64,000 bases of DNA from Rubellimicrobium arenae (lineage in GTDB: Bacteria > Pseudomonadota > Alphaproteobacteria > Rhodobacterales > Rhodobacteraceae). Positions within the stretch are counted from its first letter, which is position 1, and each line of letters begins with the position of its first letter. Below the pieces are notes generated by a model. It made no database searches. It saw only the letters and a program-made list of their open reading frames with translations, and was not told the origin of the DNA. Where the stretch lies: assembly GCF_017916295.1 (NCBI RefSeq), contig NZ_JAFMSS010000003.1:310001-374000 (forward strand), written 5' to 3'. A program made the position numbers and the translations under genes. Shown here in pieces: positions 17,825 to 26,481 of the stretch.

Positions 17825-18726
17825 GACGCATCCTCCACCAGCCAGCGGCACAGATCCGGGAAGCTCATGCCGATCGCCTGGGCCTGCTCGGGCGCCAGCG
17901 ACGTGGGCGTCATGCCGGGCTGGGTGTTCAACTCCAGGACGACGAGCCCGTCCCGGCCCTTGCGCTCATCCCAGCGGAAGTCGGTGCGGGACAGGCCCCG
18001 GCAGCCCAGCGCGCGATGGGCCCGCAAGGCAACGTCCAGACAGGCGTCGAAGATGTCCCGAGGCACCTCGGCCGGCACCACATGGCGGGAGCCGCCCGGC
18101 GCATACTTGGCGTCGTAGTCGTACCAGCCGTCCGTCAGGATGTCGGTCACGGTCAGGGCCCGGTCGCCAAGGACGGCGGTCGTCAACTCGCGCCCGGGGG
18201 CGAATGCCTCGACCATGACGGTGTCCGGCATCGACGTGGACAGCCGTGGAGGAGAGTTCGCCCCTTCCGGCACGATATAGACGCCGACCGACGAGCCCTC
18301 GTTGTTGGGTTTCACCACGTAGGGCGGCGGCATGAGGTGACGCGACGCCGCCTCGTCCCGGGGGGCGAGCCTGCTTTCCACGACCGGCAGCCCGGCCGCG
18401 CGGAACGCATCCTTGGCGCGCTGCTTGTCCATGGCAAGGGCCGAGGCCAGCACGCCCGAGTGGGTGTAGGGAATGCGGAGCCATTCCAGCAGGCCCTGGA
18501 CGCAGCCATCCTCGCCCCAGCGGCCGTGAAGCGCGTTGAACGCGACCTCCGGCCGCAGCTCCATGAGCTGCCGCGCCAGGTCGAGCCCGGCGTCCACCTC
18601 GACGGCATCGTATCCTGCGTCCCGCAGCGCCGCGGCGCATTGCCGCCCGGACGAGAGCGAAACTTCGCGCTCGGCCGATGGGCCGCCCATAAGGACGGCG
18701 ACTCTGGGACCTGTCCTGCCCGACAT
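17812..18726 (-). CDS. ddl: D-alanine--D-alanine ligase
   Basis: A 304-residue ATP-grasp ligase that joins two D-alanines for the peptidoglycan stem peptide. The N-terminal substrate motif VLMGGPSAEREVSLSSG and the ATP-grasp elements PPYVVKPNNEGSSVGV and VVLELNTQPGMTPTSL are clear. The ATG at 18726 is taken because the conserved GPRVAVLMGG follows within a few residues; the frame remains open for 30 codons upstream. It ends 13 bases inside ftsQ. Confidence 0.95.
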   Translation of the reverse strand: MSGRTGPRVAVLMGGPSAEREVSLSSGRQCAAALRDAGYDAVEVDAGLDLARQLMELRPEVAFNALHGRWGEDGCVQGLLEWLRIPYTHSGVLASALAMDKQRAKDAFRAAGLPVVESRLAPRDEAASRHLMPPPYVVKPNNEGSSVGVYIVPEGANSPPRLSTSMPDTVMVEAFAPGRELTTAVLGDRALTVTDILTDGWYDYDAKYAPGGSRHVVPAEVPRDIFDACLDVALRAHRALGCRGLSRTDFRWDERKGRDGLVVLELNTQPGMTPTSLAPEQAQAIGMSFPDLCRWLVEDASCGR

Positions 18727-18819
18727 GCCCGCTTCTGCCCCATTCGCGGACTCTTCGGTCCGTCTTGTTACACTTTGGCCCCTATCCGGAGCCGCACCGC
18801 CTTGCCGTCCAAACACGTG

Positions 18820-19740
18820 TCACGCGGGCTCGCCGACCCGCATGATTTCCCACTCTAGCCTCACTCCGGCGTGATCGTAAACCGCTTTCCGCACATCCTC
18901 GCCCAAGGCTTCGAGCTCGGCGGCGGTCGCGCCGCCGGCGTTGGTGAGAAAGTTGGCGTGCATCGGGTTCATGATGGCCCCGCCCCGCCGCGCGCCCCGC
19001 ATCCCGGCGTCGTCGATCAGCTTCCAGGCCTTCAGGTCGTGCCTGTCGTCGGCGCGGCCGGTGCTGGAATATCCGGCCGGATTCCGGAACGTGGAGCCTG
19101 CGGTCCGGTCCCGCGTGGGCTGCGTCGCGTCCCTCTTGCCGATCTGGTCCTCCATGCGGGCGGCCAGCATCGCCGGATCGCCCACCCCAGCCTCGAACAG
19201 GGCTTCGACGATCACGGCGCCTTCGGGAAGCTGGCTGGACCTGTAGGCCAGACCAAGCGCGGCGGCGGGCAGGGTCACAACTTCCCCGCTCCGCAGAACG
19301 GCCGTCACCTCGACAAGCACGTCGGCGACATAGGCTCCGTAGCAGCCGGCATTCATCCGCACGGCCCCGCCCACCGTGCCCGGGATGGTCCGCAGGAAGG
19401 TCAGATCGCGGCCGCCCTCTGCCGCCTTGCGGGCGACGTGGGCGTCCAGGGCTGCCGCCCCTGCCCTGATCCGTCCGCCTTCGACGGAGATGGCGTTGAA
19501 CCCCCGGCCCAGCCGGATCACCACGCCACGCACCCCGCCGTCCCGGACGATCAGGTTCGAACCCACGCCCATCGGGAAGACCGGCACTTCGACCGGGAGA
19601 GCCGCCAGGAACGTGCTCAGGTCAGCGACATCGGCCGGCTGCACGAGGGCGTCTGCCGGGCCACCGACGCGCAGCCAGGTGAGGTCAGCCAGAGGCCGAT
19701 CCTCGGTCAGGGTGCCGCGCAAACCGGGCCAGTGCCTCAT
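18820..19740 (-). CDS. murB: UDP-N-acetylmuramate dehydrogenase MurB
   Basis: A 306-residue FAD enzyme that reduces UDP-GlcNAc-enolpyruvate to UDP-MurNAc. The FAD-binding segment shows LRVGGPADALVQPAD, GVGSNLIVRDGGVRGVV and IPGTVGGAVRMNAGCYG, and the catalytic serine lies in RTAGSTFRNP. Size and the missing Tyr loop indicate the type II (Gram-positive-like) form common in Alphaproteobacteria. The ATG at 19740 overlaps the stop of the DUF2484 gene by four bases, so the two are coupled. Confidence 0.95.
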   Translation of the reverse strand: MRHWPGLRGTLTEDRPLADLTWLRVGGPADALVQPADVADLSTFLAALPVEVPVFPMGVGSNLIVRDGGVRGVVIRLGRGFNAISVEGGRIRAGAAALDAHVARKAAEGGRDLTFLRTIPGTVGGAVRMNAGCYGAYVADVLVEVTAVLRSGEVVTLPAAALGLAYRSSQLPEGAVIVEALFEAGVGDPAMLAARMEDQIGKRDATQPTRDRTAGSTFRNPAGYSSTGRADDRHDLKAWKLIDDAGMRGARRGGAIMNPMHANFLTNAGGATAAELEALGEDVRKAVYDHAGVRLEWEIMRVGEPA

Positions 19741-20006
19741 TCGGCAGGGTCCCGGTGCAGCGCGTGACCAGGATGACGCGACCGCAGCATCAGGCCAAGG
19801 AAGGGCCAGCGCAGGATCGCCGCTCCGGCGGCCAAGGTCATCATCCCCAGCACAGGCCCATGCTCCACGGTGAGCCATCCCAGAAGCGGTACGCCGCAGG
19901 CCACCAGCAGCGCATCGGCCTTCCACTGGGCGGGACGCGTGGGCATCATGACCGCCAGATTGGCCGCCAGGAACCAGAAGGCCGCCAGGATCAGGGCACC
20001 GCTCAC
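19737..20006 (-). CDS. DUF2484 family membrane protein
   Basis: An 89-residue protein with two or three hydrophobic segments (ALILAAFWFLAANLAVM, ALLVACGVPLLGWL, MMTLAAGAAILRWP) and a basic C-terminus. It matches the DUF2484 family, which I know mainly from Rhodobacteraceae between murC and murB; no function is known. The GTG start at 20006 is decided by a perfect AAGGAGGT ribosome binding site four bases before it. The tail overlaps murB by four bases (ATGA), so its translation feeds into murB and a peptidoglycan-related role is plausible. Confidence 0.85.
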   Translation of the reverse strand: MSGALILAAFWFLAANLAVMMPTRPAQWKADALLVACGVPLLGWLTVEHGPVLGMMTLAAGAAILRWPFLGLMLRSRHPGHALHRDPAE

Positions 20007-20121
20007 GATAACCTCCTTGGCTGCAGGCCGCAGGCACGGATCATCGGCTGTGGGATTCCCGAAGCGTCGCATCGCCCTGGACGGCTCGCACCCACCGACA
20101 TCATGCCACCTCCCTTGCGTT

Positions 20122-21531
20122 TCAGGCCGAGGCACTCTCGCGCAGGCGCGCGGGAAGGCCATGCGCCCAGGCGCTGATATTGCCGGCCCCCAGGCACACC
20201 ACGATGTCGCCGGGACGTGCCTGTTCCCGCACCAGCCGCGCGAGATCCTCCTCGCCGGTGACGGCGCGGGCGTGGCGGTGGCCGTGGCGGATCAGGCCCG
20301 ACACGAGGTCATCGCGCGACACGCCGGGGATGGGCTGTTCGCCCGCCGCATAGACCTCGGCGATGCCCACGACGTCGGCCTCGTTGAAGCAGGTGCAGAA
20401 CTCCTCGAAGAGGTGATGGAGCCGTGAATAGCGGTGCGGCTGGTGCACGGCGATGACCCGCCCCTTGGAGGCCTGCCGCGCGGCCTTGAGAACGGCGGCG
20501 ATCTCCACGGGGTGGTGGCCGTAGTCGTCGATGATGGTGACGCCATCGACCTCGTCCACCTTGGTGAAGCGCCGGTTCACGCCGCCGAAGCCCGCGAGGG
20601 CCGTGCGGATCTCGTCCTTGCTCATGCCGAGGTGGCGGGCGACGGCGATGGCGGCCAGCGCGTTCGACACGTTGTGGTCGCCCGGCATCGGCAGGGTCAT
20701 GCCGTCGATGCGGTCGTCCTCGCTTTGCAGGATGACGTCGAAATGCGCGACGCCGTTCTCGTAGGTCGGGCGGGTGGCGCGCACGTCGGCCTGCGCGTTG
20801 AAGCCGAAGGTGCGCACGCGGCGGTCGGTGACGCGGCCCACCAGCGCCTGCACCTCGGGGTGGTCGGTGCAGCAGACCGCGAGGCCGTAGAAGGGGATGT
20901 TCGACACGAAGTCGTAGAAGCCCTTCCGCAGCGCCTCGATGGTGCCCCAGTGCTCCATGTGCTCGGGGTCGATGTTGGTCACGATGGCGATGGTGGCGGG
21001 CAGGCGGTTGAAGGTGCCGTCGCTTTCGTCGGCCTCGACCACCATCCACTCCCCCTGCCCGATGCGGGCGTTGGAGTTGTAGCGGTGGATGATGCCGCCG
21101 TTCACGACCGTCGGATCGAAGTTCCCGGCATCGAGCAGCGTGGCCACCATGGTCGTCGTGGTCGTCTTGCCGTGCGTCCCGGCGATGGCGACGTTGGACC
21201 TGAGCCGCATGAGTTCGGCCAGCATCTCGGCGCGGCGCACCACGGGCAGGCCCTTGCGGCGCGCCTCGTCGAGTTCCGGGTTGCCCGGCTTGATGGCGGA
21301 GGAGATGACGACGACCTCGGCGCCCTCCAGGTTCTCGGCCCGCTGGCCGATCTGGATCGTCGCGCCAAGCTTGGCGAGACGGCCGGTGATGTCGCTGTCC
21401 CGCGAATCCGAGCCCTGGACGGTGTAGCCCATGGTCAGCAGCACCTCGGCGATGCCGGACATGCCGATCCCGCCGATGCCGACGAAGTGGATCGGACCCA
21501 CGTCCTGGGGCAGCTTGGTCGGCCGCTGCAT
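20122..21531 (-). CDS. murC: UDP-N-acetylmuramate--L-alanine ligase MurC
   Basis: A 469-residue cytosolic ligase adding the first amino acid of the stem peptide. The Rossmann start IHFVGIGGIGMSGIAEVL, the ATP loop GTHGKTTTT at 118-126, the central DESDGTFNRLPA and the C-terminal DDYGHHPVEI are diagnostic. Three in-frame ATGs exist; the one at 21531 is chosen because GGAGG lies seven bases before it and the conserved N-terminus follows. The two upstream ATGs (21549, 21552) overlap the murG stop. It forms part of the coupled block murG-murC. Confidence 0.96.
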   Translation of the reverse strand: MQRPTKLPQDVGPIHFVGIGGIGMSGIAEVLLTMGYTVQGSDSRDSDITGRLAKLGATIQIGQRAENLEGAEVVVISSAIKPGNPELDEARRKGLPVVRRAEMLAELMRLRSNVAIAGTHGKTTTTTMVATLLDAGNFDPTVVNGGIIHRYNSNARIGQGEWMVVEADESDGTFNRLPATIAIVTNIDPEHMEHWGTIEALRKGFYDFVSNIPFYGLAVCCTDHPEVQALVGRVTDRRVRTFGFNAQADVRATRPTYENGVAHFDVILQSEDDRIDGMTLPMPGDHNVSNALAAIAVARHLGMSKDEIRTALAGFGGVNRRFTKVDEVDGVTIIDDYGHHPVEIAAVLKAARQASKGRVIAVHQPHRYSRLHHLFEEFCTCFNEADVVGIAEVYAAGEQPIPGVSRDDLVSGLIRHGHRHARAVTGEEDLARLVREQARPGDIVVCLGAGNISAWAHGLPARLRESASA

Positions 21532-21548
21532 GGAAAATCCTCCGTCCA

Positions 21549-22652
21549 TCATTTGCGGCCCCCCTTGTTGCCGTCCACGAGTCCCTCGACAAGCTCTGCA
21601 AGGCGTTCCGCCGCGTCAGGCTTCGCATAGGCCAGCGCGGCGCGGGACATGGCGAGCGCGCGGCCGGGGTTGGTCAGAATCGCGAGGATGCGCTGCGACA
21701 GCGCCTCCGGCGTCAGCCGGACCTCGGGAACCGTTTCGGCGGCCCCCACGGCCTCGAGACCGCGGGCGTTGGCGGTCTGGTGGTCCTCGGTCGCGGCGGC
21801 ATAGGGGATCAGAATGGCAGGACGGCCGATCACCGACAGGTCCGCGATGGTCGAGGCCCCTGCCCGGGCGACCACGAGCTGGGCCAGCGACATCCGCACC
21901 GGCACGTCGTCGAAGAAGGGGCGGATGTCGGCCTCGATGGCCTCGTCGCGGTAGAACCTGGCCACCCGCTCCAGGTCCTCGTCGCGGGCCTGCTGGCTCA
22001 CCCTGAGCCGGGCGCGAAGTTCCATGGGAAGGGCGGCGATCGCCGGCGGCACGACATCCGACAGGATGCGCGCGCCCTGGCTGCCGCCGATGACGAGGAT
22101 CTCCATAGGGTAGTCGCCCGGGGCGATGTAGCTGGCGCCGGCCTTGTCCAGCACGGCCCGACGGACCGGGTTGCCGACATGGATCCCCTGAACCCCCTTC
22201 GGCAGCGCCGCGGGCCATGTGCCGCAGGCCACGAGGTTCACCCGCGGCGCGAACAGGCGGTTCACCCGCCCCAGCACGCCGTTCTGCTCATGGATCATGC
22301 GCGGGATCCGCAGGGCCGTCGCTGCCGCCAGCGCCGGGATCGAAGGATAGCCGCCAAAGCCCACCACGGCGGCGGGCCGCGCTGCCGCCATCCGCAGCAC
22401 CGAGCCTGCGATGCCGCCGCCGACCCTCAGGGGCACGAGCGCCTTCGCCGCCGCGCCGCCCCGCGCGGTCGTCGCGCTCGAGACGACCTCGCGCGCGACC
22501 TCGGGCGGGAAGCCCTTGGCGTAGCGGGCGCCGCGCGCGTCCGTGGACAGCGTGACCCGCCATCCGCGCGACAGCATCGTCTCGGCCAAGGCCTGGGCGG
22601 GGAACATGTGCCCCCCCGTTCCACCCGCCGCGATGACGAGATGACGGCTCAC
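21549..22652 (-). CDS. murG: UDP-GlcNAc:lipid I N-acetylglucosaminyltransferase MurG
   Basis: A 367-residue GT-B glycosyltransferase making lipid II at the inner face of the cytoplasmic membrane. The G-loop AAGGTGGHMFPAQALAE is at residues 8-24, with FGGYPSIPALAAAT, HEQNGVLGRVNR and a C-terminal UDP-GlcNAc site (ARAGASTIADLSVIGRPAILIPY). The start is GTG at 22652, overlapping the ftsW stop (GTGA), with GAGGAG as ribosome binding site inside ftsW. A longer upstream frame is a shadow of ftsW. Confidence 0.95.
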   Translation of the reverse strand: MSRHLVIAAGGTGGHMFPAQALAETMLSRGWRVTLSTDARGARYAKGFPPEVAREVVSSATTARGGAAAKALVPLRVGGGIAGSVLRMAAARPAAVVGFGGYPSIPALAAATALRIPRMIHEQNGVLGRVNRLFAPRVNLVACGTWPAALPKGVQGIHVGNPVRRAVLDKAGASYIAPGDYPMEILVIGGSQGARILSDVVPPAIAALPMELRARLRVSQQARDEDLERVARFYRDEAIEADIRPFFDDVPVRMSLAQLVVARAGASTIADLSVIGRPAILIPYAAATEDHQTANARGLEAVGAAETVPEVRLTPEALSQRILAILTNPGRALAMSRAALAYAKPDAAERLAELVEGLVDGNKGGRK

Positions 22653-23812
22653 CGACGGCTCCTCAGGATGTCGCCCATGGTGCCCTGGGGCCGCGACCGC
22701 GTCATGGCCAGGAGCATCCCGACCGCGATCCCGCCCGCGATGAGCGAGGAGCCCCCGTAGCTCACGAAAGGCAGCGTCATGCCCTTGGCGGGCAGCAGGC
22801 GCACGGCCACGCCCATGTTGATCATCGCCTGCACCCCGAAGGAGCACGCGAGCCCCGTTCCGGCGAGGCGGATGAACATGTCCCGTTCGCGCGTCAGCCG
22901 CACGAGCGAGCCCACGACGATGAAGGTGTAAAGCGTGATGATCGCGAGCACGAGGATCAGCCCGTACTCCTCGGCGGCGACGGCGATGATGAAGTCGGTG
23001 TGCGCGTCGGGGAGCGACCATTTCACCTCGCCCTCGCCCACGCCCACGCCGAAGAAGCCGCCTTCACGGATCGCGTTCGTCGCATAGCCCAGCTGGGTTC
23101 TCGGATCGACCTCGGGGCTGAGGAAGCCGTTGATCCGGCGGGCGAAGTGCTCCGAATGCTCATAGGCCACGGTGCCGGAGAAGGTCACGAGCCCCGCCAG
23201 CACGAGGAGCAGCGTCATCGGCGCGCCGGCGACGAAATACATGACCCCCCAGGAGAAGAGGATGAGCGCCGCCTGCCCGAAGTCGGGCTGCAGCGCGAGC
23301 ATGGTCACGATCAGCACCATCAGCCCGAAGGACCAGAGCCGTCCGGGCGGCCCGTCGCGGTCCTGCGCGGCGGCCATGAACCAGGCCGCCAGAACCACGA
23401 AGCCGGGCTTGAGGAACTCGGACGGCTGAAAGCTGATGAAGCCCAGCGAATACCAGCGGATCGCGCCCTTGCCGAAGTCCGTTCCGGCAAAGGGCAGCGC
23501 GGCGAGGGCGACGAAGCTCAGCGCGAAGCCGATGACGGCGATCCGCCGCACCTGCACCGGGGACAGCATCGACACGAGCAGCATGACGACCATCGCCATG
23601 CCGCCGAACATCGCCTGACGCTCGACATAGTGGAAGGGCGGCAGCCCGTTCCGCGCGGCCAGCGGCGGCGAGGCGGCAAGGCCCAGCAGCAGCCCGATCC
23701 CGAACAGGGCCAGGATGCAGGACATCGTCCATTTATCGATCGTCCGCCACCAACGCGGGAGGAGCGGGTCCCCGGATCGTACCGGGACCAGCCCATGGAC
23801 CATTTCCGTCAT
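22649..23812 (-). CDS. ftsW: Lipid II polymerase FtsW (SEDS family)
   Basis: A 387-residue integral membrane protein with about ten hydrophobic segments. FtsW polymerises septal glycan together with FtsI. Family features include WYSLGFISFQPSEFLKPGFV, LLQPDFG-type sequence (ALQPDFGQAALIL), AEEYGLILVLAII and the C-terminal LPFVSYGGSSLI. It heads the ftsW-murG-murC block, and 187 bases separate it from the divergent flavoprotein gene, so a promoter there is likely. In related genomes murD usually lies directly upstream of ftsW; here three unrelated genes intervene. Confidence 0.95.
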   Translation of the reverse strand: MTEMVHGLVPVRSGDPLLPRWWRTIDKWTMSCILALFGIGLLLGLAASPPLAARNGLPPFHYVERQAMFGGMAMVVMLLVSMLSPVQVRRIAVIGFALSFVALAALPFAGTDFGKGAIRWYSLGFISFQPSEFLKPGFVVLAAWFMAAAQDRDGPPGRLWSFGLMVLIVTMLALQPDFGQAALILFSWGVMYFVAGAPMTLLLVLAGLVTFSGTVAYEHSEHFARRINGFLSPEVDPRTQLGYATNAIREGGFFGVGVGEGEVKWSLPDAHTDFIIAVAAEEYGLILVLAIITLYTFIVVGSLVRLTRERDMFIRLAGTGLACSFGVQAMINMGVAVRLLPAKGMTLPFVSYGGSSLIAGGIAVGMLLAMTRSRPQGTMGDILRSRR

Positions 23813-23999
23813 GGATCACCGCCAACTGCCTCGTGTGGCCCGGTTCGCCCAGGTCTAGGGGTCAGGATAGCCGAGACGCCGCTTTGACGCTAGGCGGAAA
23901 ACGGCGCGGGGGCGTTTCGCCCTGAAACATGGTCCCTCGCCACGCGCCGCGATGCCGCATCCGCTTGCGCCGGACAAAGGGCTCGCGCATCTCCCTGGC

Positions 24000-25184
24000 A
24001 TGGAGATCGAGACGCTCATCCTTGGGGCCGGCGCCGCCGGGCTGTTCTGCGCCGCCCAAACGGGCCAGGGCGCGGTCGTGCTGGACCATGCCGCGCGTCC
24101 GGCCGAAAAGGTCCGCATCTCCGGCGGCGGGCGCTGCAACTTCACGAACCTGGGCACCCGGCCCGAGGCCTTCCTGTCGAGGAACCCGCACTTTGCCAAG
24201 TCGGCGCTGGCCTCCTACACGGCGCAGGACTTCCTGGCCCTTGTCGAGGCGCACCGGATCCCGTGGCACGAGAAGACGCTCGGGCAGCTCTTCTGCGACC
24301 GGAGCTCGAAGGACATCGTGAACCTGCTTCTGGCCGAGGCGGAGCGCGCCGACGCCCGGGTCCGGCTGGACACCAGCCTGGGCGAGATCGGCCATGACGG
24401 CGACCGCTTCACCGTCGAATCCGACCATGGGGGCCGGCGCGAGACCTGGCGCGCCCGAAACCTGGTGGTCGCGACCGGCGGCAAGTCCATCCCCAAGATG
24501 GGCGCGACCGGGATCGCGTACCGCGTCGCGGAACACTTCGGCCTCGCCGTGACCGAAACCCGCCCGGCGCTCGTCCCGTTCACCTTCGGCGAGGGGCGCT
24601 TTGCCGAGCTGGCCGGAGTGTCGGTGCCCGTACGCGCCCGCGCTAAGGGCCCGGCCTTCGAGGAAGCCATGCTCTTCACCCACCGGGGGTTGTCCGGTCC
24701 CGCGATGCTGCAGGCCTCGAGCACATGGCGCGAGGGCGAGGAGGTCACCATCGGCCTGATGCCCGGGACGGACTGGGCCGCCGCTCTCCGGCAGGGGCGC
24801 AGGGCCTCGCCGCGGCAGGCGCTCAGGACCTTCCTGGCCCAGCACCTTCCGGCCCGCCTGACCGACCACCTCGCCAACGAGATGGAGTTGCACGGCAACC
24901 TGGCCGGCCTGTCGGAGGCCCGGATCGAGTCGCTGGCGCGCGCGCTGGCCGACTGGCGGCTGAAGCCGACCGGCACCGAGGGCTATCGGACGGCCGAAGT
25001 CACCTTGGGCGGGGTGGACACGGCGGACCTGAATTCGCGGACCATGGAAGCCACGTCCGTCCCCGGCCTGTTCTTCGTCGGCGAATGCGTGGACGTCACC
25101 GGCTGGCTCGGGGGCTACAACTTCCAATGGGCCTGGGCGTCTGCAGCGGCGGCCGGGCGCGCCATCCGGTCCCGCAGGGCCTGA
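24000..25184 (+). CDS. NAD(P)/FAD-dependent oxidoreductase, HI0933/BaiN-RdsA family
   Basis: A 394-residue flavoprotein. The dinucleotide-binding start LILGAGAAGLFCAAQ lies at residues 7-21, SGGGRCNFTN is the family signature, and the C-terminal GLFFVGECVDVTGWLGGYNF completes the FAD site. Physiological substrates of this family are mostly unknown. The ATG at 24000 places the FAD motif at the usual distance; an in-frame ATG at 23952 is possible, and neither has a strong ribosome binding site. It is on the + strand inside the otherwise minus-strand cell-wall cluster, together with the next gene, which suggests insertion. Confidence 0.88.
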   Translation: MEIETLILGAGAAGLFCAAQTGQGAVVLDHAARPAEKVRISGGGRCNFTNLGTRPEAFLSRNPHFAKSALASYTAQDFLALVEAHRIPWHEKTLGQLFCDRSSKDIVNLLLAEAERADARVRLDTSLGEIGHDGDRFTVESDHGGRRETWRARNLVVATGGKSIPKMGATGIAYRVAEHFGLAVTETRPALVPFTFGEGRFAELAGVSVPVRARAKGPAFEEAMLFTHRGLSGPAMLQASSTWREGEEVTIGLMPGTDWAAALRQGRRASPRQALRTFLAQHLPARLTDHLANEMELHGNLAGLSEARIESLARALADWRLKPTGTEGYRTAEVTLGGVDTADLNSRTMEATSVPGLFFVGECVDVTGWLGGYNFQWAWASAAAAGRAIRSRRA

Positions 25185-25329
25185 CCCATGCCGGACTGCG
25201 GCTGTCTTGGCCGCCATGTCCCGAACGCATGGCTCATCGCCTGAAGAGGCCTTGACCTCCCCGCACGGTTGCATACCTCCCCAAGCCCGATCGTCCCGGA
25301 CCATCCGGGACCAGCAAGGAATCTGCTCC

Positions 25330-26475
25330 GTGAGCCTTCTCTTCTCTCCTGCGTCGTTCCGCAGCCTGACGCTCAAGAACCGGCTCGTCGTCGCGCCGAT
25401 GTGCCAGTATTCGGCCAAGGGCGGCATCGCGAACGACTACCATTTCGCCCACCTCGCCCGTTTCGCGCTTGGCGGCTTCGGTGCGGTCATCGTCGAGGCC
25501 ACCGCCGTCACCCCCGAGGGGCGGATTTCCTACGGCGACCTTGGCCTTTGGAGCGACGAGCAGGTCGCCCCGCTCGCCCGGATCGCGGCCGTCCTGAGGT
25601 CGCAGGGCACCGCGTCGGGGATCCAGCTGGCCCATGCGGGGCGCAAGGGGTCCTCGCCCATCTGGTGGCGCGGTCATTTCAACGAGAGCGACGAGGAGAA
25701 GCGCGAAGTGGGCTTCGAGGACTGGCAGGTCGTCGGGCCGAGCGCGATCCCGCAGGTCCCCAACTCCCCCGAATACAAGGTGCCGCACGCCCTGACGGTC
25801 GCAGAGATGGACGCGATCCGCGACGCCTTCGTCGCCGCCGCACGGCGGTCGCAGGCGGCCGGGTTCGATTTCGTCGAGGTCCACTCGGCCCACGGCTACC
25901 TGCTGCATCAGTTCCTGTCGCCGGTCGCCAACAAGCGCGAGGATGAGTTCGGCGGCTCGCGCGAGAACCGGATGCGGTTCCCCCTGTCGGTGGCCCGCGC
26001 CGTGCGCGAGGCCTGGCCCGCGGACAAGCCGATGTTCGTCCGCATCTCGGCCCAGGACGGGATCGATGGCGGCTGGACGGTCGAGGACAGCGTCGTCTAC
26101 GCCCAGGCGCTCAGGGATCTCGGCGCCGACCTCATCGACGTGTCCTCTGGGGGCTTTGCGGGCGGCCGCATTCCGGTCGGGCCCGGCTACCAGGTGCCCC
26201 TCGCCCGGCGCGTGAAGCACGAAGCCGGCATCCCCACCATGGCCGTGGGCCTGATCACCCGGGCCCGGGAGGCCGAGGAGGTGATCGAGGACGGCGATGC
26301 CGATCTCGTGGCGCTGGGCCGCATGGCTCTGGATGACCCGAACTGGCCGGTCCACGCCCGGCACGAGCTCGACCGGACCGAACAGGCCTATGCCGCTTGG
26401 CCCAAGCAGTCGGGCTTCGTCGTTCGTCACAAGGATCAGGCCCTGCGCGAACGCGGTTACGCCGACGCGGAGTGA
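25330..26475 (+). CDS. NADH:flavin oxidoreductase, Old Yellow Enzyme (YqjM/NamA type)
   Basis: A 381-residue FMN TIM-barrel reductase acting on activated C=C bonds of enones and similar electrophiles. It carries the YqjM-class cysteine C25 in APMCQYSAK, QLAHAGRKGSS, FVEVHSAHGYLLHQFLSP and EFGGSRENRMRFPL. The GTG start at 25330 is preferred because AAGGAAT precedes it and the family N-terminus SLLFSPASFRSLTLKNR begins there. It follows the HI0933-type flavoprotein by 145 bases and is convergent with the Hsp70-like gene, whose stop is six bases away. Confidence 0.93.
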   Translation: MSLLFSPASFRSLTLKNRLVVAPMCQYSAKGGIANDYHFAHLARFALGGFGAVIVEATAVTPEGRISYGDLGLWSDEQVAPLARIAAVLRSQGTASGIQLAHAGRKGSSPIWWRGHFNESDEEKREVGFEDWQVVGPSAIPQVPNSPEYKVPHALTVAEMDAIRDAFVAAARRSQAAGFDFVEVHSAHGYLLHQFLSPVANKREDEFGGSRENRMRFPLSVARAVREAWPADKPMFVRISAQDGIDGGWTVEDSVVYAQALRDLGADLIDVSSGGFAGGRIPVGPGYQVPLARRVKHEAGIPTMAVGLITRAREAEEVIEDGDADLVALGRMALDDPNWPVHARHELDRTEQAYAAWPKQSGFVVRHKDQALRERGYADAE

Positions 26476-26481
26476 CCAGGC

